Assembly (NCBI GenBank): GCA_014529385.2
Contig: CM043948.1
Location: 24,364,451 to 24,428,450 of the forward strand
Direction: 5' to 3'
From: Adiantum capillus-veneris
Lineage: Eukaryota > Streptophyta > Polypodiopsida > Polypodiales > Pteridaceae
DNA length: 64,000 bases
Shown: positions 19,735 to 31,100 of the stretch, piece by piece
Position numbering within the stretch: the first letter of the stretch is position 1
Layout of the letters: the number at the start of each line of letters is the position of its first letter
Notes under the pieces: model-generated
Told to the model about the DNA's origin: nothing
Database searches by the model: none
What the model saw: the letters and a program-made list of their open reading frames with translations, nothing else
Program-made: the position numbers and the translations under genes

Positions 19735-22110
19735 TTGTCAGAGCTACCAACACTCATGCCTCCTTGTTGGGAGTACACATTCTTTGTTAGCTCTAGTGTT
19801 GGGAAGGAAACAATTGGTGCAGTTTTATTACAACAAGATCCCCACAGTACCAGGATGCGACCCATCTACTTTGCTAGTAGGGTCATGAATGCTTTAGAGA
19901 GAGGCTACACAGAGGCAGAACTCATGATGCTTTCTCTCATGTTTGCGGTGAGAAAGTTTAGATCCTACCTGCTACCAAAACCTTTTGTAATTCTCACTGC
20001 AGAAAATTTGTTCCCTTGGGTGTCATCTCAAATGAATCTTAGTACTAGGATCTCAAAGTGGATTATGGAGTTGCAAGAGTTTCAATACTTTTTCAAAGTA
20101 GAAGATAGTATGCGTGCACAATTGGCAGGGATCCTTACTTATAGGGTACATGAGAAGGAGATTAAGGTGCCTGAAGTAAAGACCCTACCATTGCCACCAC
20201 CTAAAAGTATTCCTAATGCTTTTACCTTGTTCTTTGATGGAGCTTTTCGACGAGCCACAAGAAAAGCAGGGGGAGGGCTAGTATTACTCAACCCAAGTGG
20301 GGAGGTGGTCATGAAAGAGAAGGTCAATCTACCAGCTTCAACTAGCAACAATGAAGCAGAATACGACACACTACTTCATGGTTTAAAGATATGCATCGGC
20401 CAAGGTATACAACGTCTCATGGTAAAAGGGGATGCACTTCTCATTGTGAAGCAAATTTTAGGCATTTGGGCATGCAAGAATGAAAGCCTAAGGACAAAAG
20501 TTCATGCCATTCGTAGGATGTTTAATCAGTTTGAAGAAGTGCAACTATATCATATTCCTAGGAAACATAATGAAGATGCCGATTTACTTGCACAACAAGC
20601 AGTTACACGTGTTGAGAAAGAAGTGCAGGTCATCATGGTGGCAGCAACTGTCAAGCAATGGAGATACCAGGGATTGGAGTCATTGACTCCCATTATTAGC
20701 TACATTTTGGAGGGTGAGTTTCCACAAGACTTCACAAAGGCTCAGAAGAGGAGACTCATGAAAAAGGCAAGCGCGTATCTCTTTCTAGAAGGATCCCTTT
20801 ATCAAAGAGGGAAGGATCAAGTGTGCAGAAGAGTACCAACTATTGAGGAAATCCCAGCCATTCTAAAAGGTTTGCATGAGGAAGCGTGTGGTGGTCATTT
20901 TGCACAGGAACTCATTGCAAAAAAGATTTTGCTTGCCGGATATGTTTGGCCAAGCTTGCACATTGATGTTCAACATTGGTGTAAAAGCTGTCACAACTGT
21001 CAGATTAATGGAAACAAGCGTCTGTTACATGGTCCACGTCAGTTAGTCCTTGCAAATGGTCCATTTGAAAAATGGGGCATTGATGCTATGGGTCCATTGC
21101 CTAGGAATAAAAATGGGAAATCGTATATCTTGGTGGCCATAGACTACATGACGAGATGGGTAGAAGCACAAAGTGTGGCAAAGGTAAATGAGAGGACAGT
21201 GAGCAAATTTGTCTACACTCACATTTGTTGTAGATTTGGCCCACCTTTGGAGATTGTTTCTGATAACGGTCCAGGGTTTAGAAAGGGCTTGCTCACAGAG
21301 GTCTGTGAAGAACTTCACATTCTACATCGTCATAGTACACCCTACTATCCCCAATCCAATGGTCTGGTAGAAAAAGCTAATGGTGTCATTGCAGGCATCA
21401 TTAGAAAGATGGTGAGAAACAACACAAAGTTGTGGGATGACTTCTTGGATGGTGCCTTGTGGGCGTATCGAACCACATATAGGGAAGCCACGGAGTTTAC
21501 ACCATTTCACTTGGTCTATGGTCAAGAGGCTTTACAACCAATTGAGCTCAACATCCCAACAATACGACTTCATGGAAAAGCAGCACAAGATGATCAAGAA
21601 GCATGGATGGATCGACTTCTTACCTTAGCTGAGCTTGAGTGGAAAAGAGAAGCAACATACGAGTGCTACAAGAGGAAAGCTATGCAGGCGAAGGAGAAGC
21701 TTGACAAGAAACTAAAGGACAAAGGCATCAATGAAGGAGATCTTGTGCTAAGGTATGACAATCGACTCGACAATCGTTTTGATGCCAAATTTGAAACTAG
21801 ATGGCAAGGGCCATACATAGTTAAGAAGGCTTTCAATTCAAGTTACTATCAACTTATGGACTTGAATGGGAAAGAGCACTGCAGGAAGGTAAACGGGTAT
21901 CGCTTGAAGCCTTATTTCAGTCGCCTTCTACCAAAGGATCTACCAAAGGATCTACCAAAGATCTGTCAAAAGGCAGCTGTCTCATGTAAGTATTGTTACA
22001 TGAAGCATGAGTGTAACTCCAGCCAAAATTCTGAGGGGCCAAACAATGAAGATCTCGTCAAGGACTCTGAAGCACTCTCTTTGGAAGAGATGCTCTATGA
22101 TGGTACATGA
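19735..22110 (+). CDS. TAT-A RNase H, archaeal-type RNase H and integrase
   Basis: 791 codons open. The first RNase H is degenerate: SSSVGKETIGAVLLQQ replaces the catalytic DAS, while IYFASRVMNALERGYTEAE is recognisable. The second, archaeal-type RNase H has LFFDGAFRRATRKAGGGLVL (D), NNEAEYDTLLHGL (E), VKGDALLIVKQI (D) and HIPRKHNEDADLLAQQAV (D). The integrase has an H2C2 module (HEEACGGHFAQE, WCKSCHNCQ), KWGIDAMGPL, VSDNGPGF and NGLVEKANGVI for the D-D-E triad, then a C-terminal region with RWQGPYIVKKAF (GPY). The RNase H pair identifies the Tat clade. This half still encodes plausible domains, but it is cut off from gag by a frameshift. Confidence 0.88.
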   Translation: MSELPTLMPPCWEYTFFVSSSVGKETIGAVLLQQDPHSTRMRPIYFASRVMNALERGYTEAELMMLSLMFAVRKFRSYLLPKPFVILTAENLFPWVSSQMNLSTRISKWIMELQEFQYFFKVEDSMRAQLAGILTYRVHEKEIKVPEVKTLPLPPPKSIPNAFTLFFDGAFRRATRKAGGGLVLLNPSGEVVMKEKVNLPASTSNNEAEYDTLLHGLKICIGQGIQRLMVKGDALLIVKQILGIWACKNESLRTKVHAIRRMFNQFEEVQLYHIPRKHNEDADLLAQQAVTRVEKEVQVIMVAATVKQWRYQGLESLTPIISYILEGEFPQDFTKAQKRRLMKKASAYLFLEGSLYQRGKDQVCRRVPTIEEIPAILKGLHEEACGGHFAQELIAKKILLAGYVWPSLHIDVQHWCKSCHNCQINGNKRLLHGPRQLVLANGPFEKWGIDAMGPLPRNKNGKSYILVAIDYMTRWVEAQSVAKVNERTVSKFVYTHICCRFGPPLEIVSDNGPGFRKGLLTEVCEELHILHRHSTPYYPQSNGLVEKANGVIAGIIRKMVRNNTKLWDDFLDGALWAYRTTYREATEFTPFHLVYGQEALQPIELNIPTIRLHGKAAQDDQEAWMDRLLTLAELEWKREATYECYKRKAMQAKEKLDKKLKDKGINEGDLVLRYDNRLDNRFDAKFETRWQGPYIVKKAFNSSYYQLMDLNGKEHCRKVNGYRLKPYFSRLLPKDLPKDLPKICQKAAVSCKYCYMKHECNSSQNSEGPNNEDLVKDSEALSLEEMLYDGT

Positions 22111-22124
22111 ATATACCATCATCC

Positions 22125-22134
22125 TGGGGGAGGG
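22125..22134 (+). other. TAT-A polypurine tract
   Basis: TGGGGGAGGG lies 4 bp before the 3' LTR start, the usual place for priming plus-strand DNA. Confidence 0.8.
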
Positions 22135-22138
22135 CTAA

Positions 22139-22861
22139 TGATAGCCGTTTTTCGGCTTTCCATAATTGCCATAGTAAGCTACCTCACCCTATCAAATCAC
22201 TCAAACACTGTGGCTATGCCTACCATTTCACTGAACATAGACGTGTGTGAGTTAGGGGACTTTTCCCATATCTTCTTAAAAATCCTCAATTAGCTAGTCA
22301 CTGGGCTAGTTGAGCCCAAAAAAATAAAAAAAATAAAAAATATAAGTATATTATGGCCCATTTGTGTGTAAATATTTTATTGTATATAGGGCCTAAATAA
22401 AATGTTTTTTCATAATTATTTTGGTATTTATTTAAATATTTATACTTAGGTGTGTGTTATTTATGCTATGTACATTGACTCATCATTACCATATTTTTCT
22501 TACCATTTTGCATACTCTTTATTCCATATAAAAATAATTTCATGCAAGCTTCTCTTATTTTTGGTGTAACTCCATCCCAATAAAAATCCAAAAAAACTAG
22601 TTTTATTTATGTGTATATTTTTCACTATTGTCATTTTTTCCTTCCTACATCTATTCTCTATTACTCTCATAAATTAGACCACAAAAAATGTTCATCTTTT
22701 TTTGGTAGACTTATAATGAGAGAGATTTATTTTGACCCCTTTATATTTTTTCCACCTATATTATTTATATTTGACATGTACATATTTTTTTAGACCCCTC
22801 AATATTTGATTTTCTTAGTTGTACTATTCACTTATATCATGATCTCAATAATATCTTCAAC
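22139..22861 (+). repeat. TAT-A 3' LTR, first 723 bp only
   Basis: Matches 13612-14340 of the 5' LTR with about 2% substitutions, then stops abruptly at ...AATATCTTCAA. The sequence from 22862 is unrelated. The remaining 1.9 kb is nowhere in the window. Confidence 0.9.
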
Positions 22862-23304
22862 GTGGGTCGATCTCGCAAAGCCGGGCCGTACACTCGCAAT
22901 GTAGGTGTTGGCGTGTAGCTCTCTCCGGGGGCAACACGCTACACTTCTCCGCACTTGATTCCGACCACTAGTGTGCGCGTAGCGTCCAGATAAACTCTCA
23001 CTCTCTCTCGTACACAGAGTACACTCAACTCACACAGACAAAACTTATAAAAATGACAAAGGGTTTTCTGCATTAAGGTCAAAAGTGGTATAAATACCTT
23101 ATAATCTCAAACCCTAATGTTCCAATTTAACCATTTACCGAGTCTAAATGTCAAAAATGGGATACAATTTGGAAGCTTCTGCAAGCCCCACTATTTACAA
23201 AGGTGAAATGACGGTTTCTTCTCAATTAAGGAATGATTACAAAGGAAATTAGTCTCCCGCCGGGCAATCATCCTCCTTTGAGTGTGTCCAGCCGCTAACA
23301 GATG
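22862..23304. other. Sequence between the TAT-A break and COP-C, end of ORF-X copy 2
   Basis: 23190-23299 continues the minus-strand ORF-X copy 2 frame past the COP-C insertion (LLAAGHTQRRMIARRETNF). 22862-23190 has no convincing frame. It contains C/T- and A-rich stretches and looks like untranslated or LTR sequence. 23300-23304 (AGATG) is the COP-C target site. Confidence 0.4.
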
Positions 23305-23496
23305 TGAAGTGCGCGAGCGATAGTGTGTGTGAGTGTGTGCAACAATGGAGAAGAGAGGAGAAGAGGAGACCTTGTGTTTGCAGGGGCTAAAACTCACTCT
23401 CTACATGTGAGCCCCCTCATTCTATTATGTACATAATGAATAAGTATAGTGGGGAGGCACCTGGCCTAACCGACCACATGGGGCTTTACCCCAACA
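23305..23496 (-). repeat. COP-C 3' LTR
   Basis: 192 bp, TG...CA ends, next to target copy AGATG. On the plus strand it is followed by ACCTCCCAC, the complement of the polypurine tract. Confidence 0.93.
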
Positions 23497-24331
23497 ACCT
23501 CCCACGTAAAGGCTAATGTGGCCGTGAGAGAGAAATGAAAACCGTACAAAACCTGTACAAGGCCATCACAAGTATGATCTTAGCCAACGCCCACTGGCTC
23601 ACTCAATCTGTGTGCATCCAACTCTAATTGTAGAGGAAGTATAGAGCGATCGAAACCATACTTCTCACAAAAGCCGCACACATCCTGCAGGTATCTCACC
23701 ATACGCTGCAAAGTACCCCTATGCTCAAGGCCAACGTTAGTCACTGCACGTCTTACTGCTCCCACTGCAAATGTATCTACTGCAAATGAAATCTCGGGTA
23801 TCGAGATGAGTATCTCATACATGAGACTCCCGAATGCTGATGCAATCCTAGCAATATCGCGAATCTGACCATCTCAGTCAAATCTGGCTCAGAACTCCAC
23901 TCATGGAAATCACTTTGACACCCGAACTTTGATCCCTGGAATCCATCCTCATGTCCATCGCATGTCACATGCGCACCAAGAGCATCTATCTATCCTGAAC
24001 CCTGTGTGGTAAGAGCAATGCCTAGCTCTAACTCACATACATCAGCCTCTGGCCTAAGCATATCCATGAATGACTGAATCACGGCTGAATCCTCAGCACT
24101 CAAGTCATCCATATCCATCATCGTATCTATGAATGACATGCCCTGTTGCACAACTGCCTACACAACTGGCTCAACATGCTCACAAACTGGAGCATCATGC
24201 AACCTATCTGCAAAGGAGACATGCCTCATCTCTCTGCATGGCTGCGTACTCATGAAAACTGTGCCGTCTCGCACATGATGTACTCGCATCGCATGAATCA
24301 TGCCAACACGAGCCCCTTTAGCTATGACTAG
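23497..24331 (-). pseudogene. COP-C region downstream of protease, no known domain
   Basis: The minus frame continues past the protease with MRVHHVRDGTVFMSTQPC, an acidic stretch (FIDTMMDMDDLSAEDSAVIQ) and FAILLGLHQHSG, and in another frame QRMVRYLQDVCGFCEKYGFD. There are several stops. Nothing matches integrase (no HHCC, no D-D-E) or RT (no YVDD). It may be a degraded remnant or sequence acquired by a nonautonomous element. Confidence 0.4.
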
Positions 24332-25195
24332 CTATCCACGATGCAATCTGAAACTGTGCTCATCCAGCACTACCTGGCATCCGCTGTCTCGTAAGTGACT
24401 CACAGAGATCAAGCTCTGCGTCAAACCTCGCACATGGCGTACATCTCGTGACACGTATGATGCACCACTCGGCAACAATAGTCTGACATCTCCTGCACCA
24501 ACTATGTCATGCACTGAACCATCAGCTAGACAAACACGTCCAAGCATACCACTAGCATATGTGCTAAACCACTCACGACTCGGCGTGACATGAAATCTAG
24601 CACTCACATCTAGTATCCAATGCGAAGGTAATGTGTCATCAAAAACTGACATAAGAAAGTCAAGAGTAAACATGGAAGCAAAGGAGACATCTTCGTCATG
24701 CGTAGCCACATACGCTACATCTGCTCCCACATCATCCAAAGTGATAGCATCCCTCTTGTGCTGTCTCTTACACTGTCTCGTCCGATGAAAACAATGCCTA
24801 CATACATGCCCTATATGACCACAATGCCAACACACAACATCTCTATGTCTGCAAGATCGTCCTTTGACTGTAGACATCTCTCTAAACTCATTTGTGCCAA
24901 AAGCATTGCACAATCTTTGCCATAACTCTCTAGTTGTACATGCATCCAACCCAATGCGATAGACATACTCACCAAGGTGTAACATGATTGTCGAATGTGC
25001 AAGAACATCCAAGTCCTCCCACTCATAGTCAGTCATAGACTCTGGCCTAGCATCCATGCCCTGTAGTGGCAACACTTGGCCCAACTGAGTCAATGCATCA
25101 TGCATACCTGCTTTCCAATGCTCAAAGTTTGAACCATCAAACTTTGTATGGAAAAGCATAAACCCTGACAACGATGTACATGCCAAATCCATGGC
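24332..25195 (-). CDS. COP-C gag with zinc knuckle and protease
   Basis: The start at 25195 gives MDLACTSLSGFMLFHTKFDG, then SNFEHWKAGMHDALTQL (UBN2-type gag helix) and RELWQRLCNAFG. The zinc knuckle CWHCGHIGHVCRHC follows directly, so the central gag region between the 'W..L' helix and the knuckle is shorter than in COP-B or COP-G. The protease segment reads HWILDVSARFHVTPSREWF, where D-V-S-A stands for D-S-G-A and the essential Gly is lost, followed by VRLLLPSGASYVSRDVRHV and LTQSLISVSHL. The frame is open for about 288 codons, but the protease motif suggests loss of activity. Confidence 0.7.
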   Translation of the reverse strand, partial: AMDLACTSLSGFMLFHTKFDGSNFEHWKAGMHDALTQLGQVLPLQGMDARPESMTDYEWEDLDVLAHSTIMLHLGEYVYRIGLDACTTRELWQRLCNAFGTNEFREMSTVKGRSCRHRDVVCWHCGHIGHVCRHCFHRTRQCKRQHKRDAITLDDVGADVAYVATHDEDVSFASMFTLDFLMSVFDDTLPSHWILDVSARFHVTPSREWFSTYASGMLGRVCLADGSVHDIVGAGDVRLLLPSGASYVSRDVRHVRGLTQSLISVSHLRDSGCQVVLDEHSFRLHRG

Positions 25196-26734
25196 GATAA
25201 CCTGTGACAAGACCAAGCACAAGTCGATCAATTGACAATAGCCAAAGCGTGGCTAACTCATACACCAAGTACTGTCAAAAGACAATATAAGTTGGCATAA
25301 GCTATCTAAGAGAAGTGTCCACAAATATGGCGATCAATGTAACAAACAAGTGAGCAAAACTGCTCAAATGATGCCAAAACACCTGCTCTAATCCAAGAGC
25401 ACTATGTGGTAATCGATGAAACTATCATCGACAATCTCCCTCCTAAAGAGATTACCACATGTATGTTAAATAACATAATCCGGTGAGCAAACACTCTCAC
25501 AATGCGATGCCAAAACACTATGGCAAAGCAACCACTGAGTGCCAAATGCAATCAAAACACGATTGCAAACCATGCGCATAAACAAATGAACTTACAAGAA
25601 AAATCCGGCAGAGTTTCAGCAGTATTTGGCTATCTAACCATAATAACCATACATGCCATAAACATGCTCAAAACCATGAGCAAATCATGCGCAAAATCCG
25701 CACTCAAGTATACATGAACTGTCCCAAAGTTTCAACTCCTTAAACTTGGAAAACAATCCTGTAATCCGAAACACAAAGTGCATCAACCGCACTCTACAAG
25801 CGAAGCATACACTAACATAAACTTGGAGGCAAAACAACCAAAATATGAGTCAAATTGATGCTCAAAACAGCTGAAAATCAGTCCACATATGCCATTGCAT
25901 GGCGAAGAATACCATCTGCCGAAAAGCGCACCTCATGTGCATCCACATGGCAATATAAACGAGCATCAAGCATGTACCAAATGTGTATCAAAGAGCATCC
26001 AAATTAGCTAAAAATTCAGCTCACAATCATGCTATAAATGCTTGCAAATCTCTCTACAAATTCGTGCACCACACTTTCCGAAATTTGCTCAATCGCAAAC
26101 GTCAATGCACATAACCTGTGATGAAGCCACTCTCGAACCTGAGAGTCCACAAGAATGCATACATCCACGAACTGTTCTCAATGTGTGCACATAAATGTGC
26201 TGAAAATATCAACCCACACTCTCTTCACTGAGAGAAAAACGTCAATGCGCAAAACAAGAGAATGACAAAAGCTCAATCAGAGCTCTCTGAATGTAGAAAA
26301 TCACCACAATATGCATACATAATCTTCAACTTTTGGAATACCCTGCAACCTGTCAGCTCATATCTTCCAAACCGCTCAAAAATTGCAGAAACTTCCTTCT
26401 GCAAAGTTGTAGACCACGCAAAAACAGTTGGGCATATTGGGAATGGACCTGAAACGTGCTGTTTATACAGGTCAAAACAGATCTGTAAAAATATGCACCT
26501 GTGTACCCTAGACGTGCAGACAGTCTGAGTGACGTATCTCAAAATTGGTGAAGATTTTGAGAAAACTTTCTTCTACAAAGTTGAAGAGGACGAAAAACCG
26601 GTCGCTAGGAAAGGGAATTGGCTTGAATGGAGACATTTTGGTAGGCCAAAACAGATCTGCAAAAATGTGTTGCAGTTTTTGCTGCTTCTCTACCTGCCTC
26701 CCCGCCGAGCTCCAATGGTGCTCCCAATACCTGT
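25196..26734. other. COP-C long leader without ORFs
   Basis: About 1.5 kb between PBS and gag. It is A- and C-rich on the plus strand with many 'gcaaa', 'catgc' and 'caaaac' words, and no frame resembles protein. Confidence 0.5.
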
Positions 26735-26746
26735 GCTCTGATACCA
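26735..26746 (-). other. COP-C primer binding site
   Basis: Reads TGGTATCAGAGC in element orientation, an exact initiator tRNA-Met site, 2 bp inside the 5' LTR. Confidence 0.92.
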
Positions 26747-26748
26747 GT

Positions 26749-26938
26749 TGAAGTGCGCGAGCGAGAGCGTGTGTGAGTGTGTGTACAACAATGGAGAAGA
26801 GAGGAGAAGAGGAGACCTTGTGTTTGCAGGGGCTAAAAATCACTCTCTACTTGTGAGCCCCCTTATTCTATTATGTACATAATGAATAAGTATAGTGGGC
26901 GGGCACCTGGCCTAACCGGCCACATGTTTACCCCAACA
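26749..26938 (-). repeat. COP-C 5' LTR
   Basis: 190 bp, TG...CA ends, followed by target copy AGATG at 26939-26943. Confidence 0.93.
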
Positions 26939-27268
26939 AGATGCTTTGCTGCTTCAATGTCTCTGAAGGCTGTAATGCATGTGATGAGAATTTTAGCAAT
27001 CTTTACCAGCATCTGGCAAGCAAGATCTGGGATCTCCTTCATCATGGTGATGACTCCTTTCAGAGTTTGAACCATGTAATTCTCTAATGGGGGGTTGTTA
27101 TTGATCGGCTTGTCTATGACAGGGTAGTTTGGCACTACCGGTCTTTTTCTTTGCCAACCGTAAAAACTGTCCCATGATCGCCGCCTGTTGATTGGACAGT
27201 AAGTGGGGTTGATCCTGAGATGTTGGGCCGCATTCATGTAATACGTTTCGTCAATCGGTCGCTGATCG
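26939..27268 (-). pseudogene. ORF-X copy 2, C-terminal segment between COP-G and COP-C
   Basis: The minus frame reads DQRPIDETYYMNAAQHLRIN, NRRRSWDSFYGW, PVVPNYPVIDKPINNNPPLE, VQTLKGVITMMKEIPDL and FRDIEAAKHL. It is open throughout and continues in register into 32926+ after removing COP-G, and into 23299- after removing COP-C. That continuity shows it was one coding region before the insertions. Unknown function. The NNPPLENYMVQ region precedes a mostly helical segment. Confidence 0.6.
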
Positions 27269-27352
27269 TGTTAGGAAATAAGACGTAGCTAAATAGATAA
27301 TTGAGTAGATTACTTAATGGAGAGAGACAGATTTATATACACGAGATTATAG

Positions 27353-27431
<79 letters not shown>

Positions 27432-28104
27432 CACGATATACGTGGTTCACCCAATGTGGGCTACGTCCACGGGAAAGCAGCCACTCAATGGCTTTAGTAC
27501 TTCAAAACAAGAAGTAGTTTACAAAGGGATTATACCCTTAATGGAGCTCCCGCCTTGCTTCACTCTCACCACCTCACACTCACCTTGTTGTATCAACTTC
27601 ACACTATAAAATGTGTGTAGAAATGGCCTCCTTTTATAGGCCAAAAGGGCTGCCCTCTCTTATGAGAGACAGCCATGTGTAGCCGCCCTTGTGCGAATAA
27701 GTCCAAATCGGACCCTCCAATCCGCCCATGTGTGGCCGCCCTTGAGAAGACAAGTCCGCTTTTGAATTCGGCCACCGGCCATTGAATTCGGCCACCGGCC
27801 ACCGGCCATTGACTTCCAACCACCGACCATCGGCCATTGACTACCGGCCACAGGCCAACCGACCGGTTGTTTTCCGACCACTTTCCAGCCGCCGTCCGGC
27901 CATAATATTCCGGCGAAAAAAAGTCTCGGGGGCCTCCGCCTTCGAGGCCTTTAAAGTTGTCCCTGATTCTTGTCCGTGAAAATTTTGGTTTCCGGTGAGT
28001 GATTTTTCTTCACGCACGATGGCTTCTCCTCATAATGGGGGCCTTACAAATGTGCGCTTTTACCACAGAAAATTACAAGGGTAAATCAGGCTCCATACTT
28101 AACA
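27269..28104 (-). repeat. COP-G 3' LTR
   Basis: 836 bp, TG...CA. Contains a 72-bp GA run (27356-27427) and CCGGCCA-type short repeats at 27770-27850. A TATA box (TATAAAAGG, minus strand) lies at 27630-27638. Confidence 0.96.
27356..27427. repeat. (GA)n microsatellite, expanded in COP-G 3' LTR
   Basis: About 36 GA units. The partner LTR has only about 9 (32207-32224). Confidence 0.95.
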
Positions 28105-28164
28105 ATCTCCCACTTGGAGATTGATCTCCAAACCAAACCTGTGACTGCTTTCCATTCTGGCTTC

Positions 28165-31100
28165 TTATCCTTGAATGCCGATTGAAGATGAGCAAAAGCT
28201 CAACTTCTCCTTGTTGACCACCTTTGTAAACATGTTTGTAGGATTTTCACTTGTATGCACCTTTCCTAGCTTTAGTTGTCCCTCTTCCAAGAGAGTGCGT
28301 ATGAAGTGATATCTCACCTCAATGTGCTTTGTCCTTGAATGAAAGGCTGAGTTCTTTGCAAGATGGATAGCGCTTTGGCTATCACTGTACAAGACACAAT
28401 TGTCTTGTTTGAATCCAAGCTCTTCTAAGAATCTGTGAAGCCAGAGAATTTCTTTGCTTGCCTCCGTCATTGCTACATACTCTGCTTCCGTGGTAGAAAG
28501 TGAAACCACTTTCTGCAGCTTTGAAGCCCAACTTACTGCTGTGCCTCCAATCGTGAACACATAGCCAGTAGTGCTCCTTCGAGTATCTTTGTCACCTGCC
28601 ATATCTGCATCAGCATACCCTTCTAGAAAAATATCAGTTCCTCCAAAATACAAAGCATTTGTTGTTGTCCCTTTTACATACCTAAGTATCCACTTCACAG
28701 CTTGCCAATGCTCTTTACCTGGGTTGTCCATGAACCTACTCACAACTCCCACTGCATGTGCAATGTCTGGCCTTGTCCAGACCATAGCATACATTAGAGA
28801 ACCTACCGCTGTAGCATATGGAACTTTAGACATATAGGCTATCTCCTCTTGTGTCTTTGGACACATATCCTTTGTTAGTTTAAAATGACCAGCCAAAGGT
28901 GTAGAAATTGGTTTTGCATTTTGCATTGCAAACCTTTCTAGTACCTTCTTGATGTAATCTTCTTGAGATAGCTTTATTGTCTTCTTCGTCCTGTCCCTTG
29001 ATATTTTCATACCAAGTATCCTCTTTGCAGCACCTAAATCTTTCATTGAAAAATATTTGGACAACTCCTCTTTTAGATCTTTGATGTCCTGCATGTTAGC
29101 ACTTACAATCAACATGTCATCAACATACAACATTAGGATGATGAATTTCCCATCTCCCAAATTCTCCGTGTAGACGCAGTGATCCGAGTTGCATCTTGTG
29201 AATCCATGATCCAACATCCATCGATCAAACTTCAAGTACCATTGTCTTGATGCTTGCTTTAAACCATACAAGCTCTTCTTTAATCTGCAAACCATTTTCT
29301 CCTTACCTTTTACTTCATACCCCTTTGGTTGAAGCATGTAGATTTCCTCCTCTAAGTCACCGTGAGGGAATGCCGTATTTACATCCATTTGCTCGAGATT
29401 TAGATCATGAGCAGCCACAAGGCTTAAGACAAGCCTAATTGAGTTCATTCTTACAACAGGAGAAAATATTTCATTGAAGTCAATACCTTTCTTTTGAGAA
29501 AAACCTTTTACCACAAGCCTAGACTTGTACCTTTTCTTCCCACCTTCTTCTTCCTTTAGCTTGTACACCCATTTTTTTTGAAGTGCCCGCTTACCTTTAG
29601 GCAACTCAACCAACTCCCATGTTTGGTTGCGATGTAGTGAGTCCATCTCCACTTGCATGCTCTTCATCCATTCTTCTTTGGATTCATGTTGAATAGCTTC
29701 TTCATATGAATCCGGCTCTCCAGAATCTGAGATCAAGAGATGGTTGAAGGAAGGAACAAACCTTTCTGGAGGTCTACTTGCTCTTGTAGATCTTCGGGGA
29801 ATAGGTTGAGGCTCCTCATTTGGTTGACGTTGTTGCACATTGTCACCGTTTGCAGTCCTTGAGTCTTCATCGTCCTCAAGCTCCATGCACTCATCACCTG
29901 TTTCTTTTGTTTTTTTTCTTTCCAAGTAATCTTTGTACATATTTTGTTTGTTAAAAATTACATCCCTACTCCTTAAGATTTTACCATCTTCAAGATTCCA
30001 TAGGCGATACCCAAAGTCTCCTTCTCCATAGCCAATGAAGAAACACTTTTTGGACTTTGCATCTAACTTTGATCTTAGGCTTCTATCTATGTGCATGAAA
30101 GCCTCACACCCAAACACTTTGAGAAATGCATAATTCACCGATTTACCTGTCCATGCCTCTTCTGGAACTCCCCCATCCAATGCCGTTGAGGGTGACCGAT
30201 TGATTAAGTGCACAGACGTACTTACAGCTTCCGCCCAAAGTTGAAGCAGTAGGCCTGCATGTAGCCGCATGCTTCGTGCTCGTTCCATGATTGTCCTGTT
30301 CATCCTTTCCGAAATCCCATTTTGTTGAGGTGTCCTTGGGGTTGTCCTTTGCCTCCGAATGCCATTGCTAGCACAAAAGCTTTCAAAAGCTTGGCTGCAA
30401 TATTCGCCTCCATTGTCGGATCTGAGGCATTTAACCTTGGTACCTGTTTCATTCTCCACAAAGGCTTTCCACCTTTGAAATATGGAAAATACATCGGATT
30501 TATTCTTCATGACATAAACCCATGTTTTTCTAGTCGCATCGTCTATGAATGTTACATAGTACAATGAGCCACCAAGTGATGGTGTACTTGCAGGACCCCA
30601 AACATCAGAATGAACCAACTCAAGTTTTTTATTTTTTCTTTCATTTCCTGATTTTTGAAAATTTACCCTCTTTTGTTTACCATAAACACAATCTTCACAG
30701 AACTCTAAGTCCACTTCTTTCAAACCTGGTAGAAGCTTCTTTGTTTGAAGGATTTGCATTCCTTTGGCACTCATATGCCCAAGTCGGTAGTGCCACACCG
30801 CACTGTCAACTTCTGTAGTTGCTGCACAAGCTGAAGGTTGTGTGCTAACAGTACACAAGTAAAGTGTACCGACTTTTTCACCCTTGGCAACCACCAAAGA
30901 TCCCTTTGAGATCTTCCACCGTTTGTTTCCGAATGCAATGTTGTGACCTTCATCATCCAATTGTCCTGTAGAGATCAAATTTTTGCGAAGAGAAGGAACA
31001 TGCCTAACATCTTTAAGCTTCCATTCATTTCCGTTAGCAGTTTTGACAGAAACTGTACCTTTGCCAACAATCTCACAAGCTTCATCATCTCCCAAGTATA

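Larger units (their letters stand above)
13612..22861 (+). mobile_element. TAT-A: Tat-type Ty3/gypsy element with truncated 3' LTR
   Basis: A 5' LTR of 2616 bp, PBS, two short leader ORFs, gag, protease, RT, degenerate RNase H, archaeal-type RNase H, integrase, PPT and 723 bp of 3' LTR. The second RNase H is the hallmark of the Tat/Ogre/Retand clade. The element interrupts the RT of GYP-F at 13611. The 3' LTR ends abruptly at 22861, so no target duplication can be checked. The shared 723 bp of the LTRs differ at roughly a dozen to fifteen positions (about 2%), so the insertion is fairly young. Its frame nevertheless has three stops and one frameshift. Confidence 0.92.
23305..26938 (-). mobile_element. 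COP-C: short copia-type element lacking integrase, RT and RNase H
   Basis: LTRs at 23305-23496 and 26749-26938, both TGAAGTGCGCGAGCG...CCCCAACA. Exact target duplication AGATG (23300-23304, 26939-26943), PBS at 26735-26746 and PPT at 23497-23505. The 3634-bp element has a 1.5-kb leader without ORFs, a copia-type gag with knuckle and protease, and about 800 bp downstream in which I see no integrase, RT or RNase H. It must have depended on another copia element for mobility. The LTRs differ at about 10 of 190 positions. The interrupted ORF-X frame continues in register across it. Confidence 0.9.
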
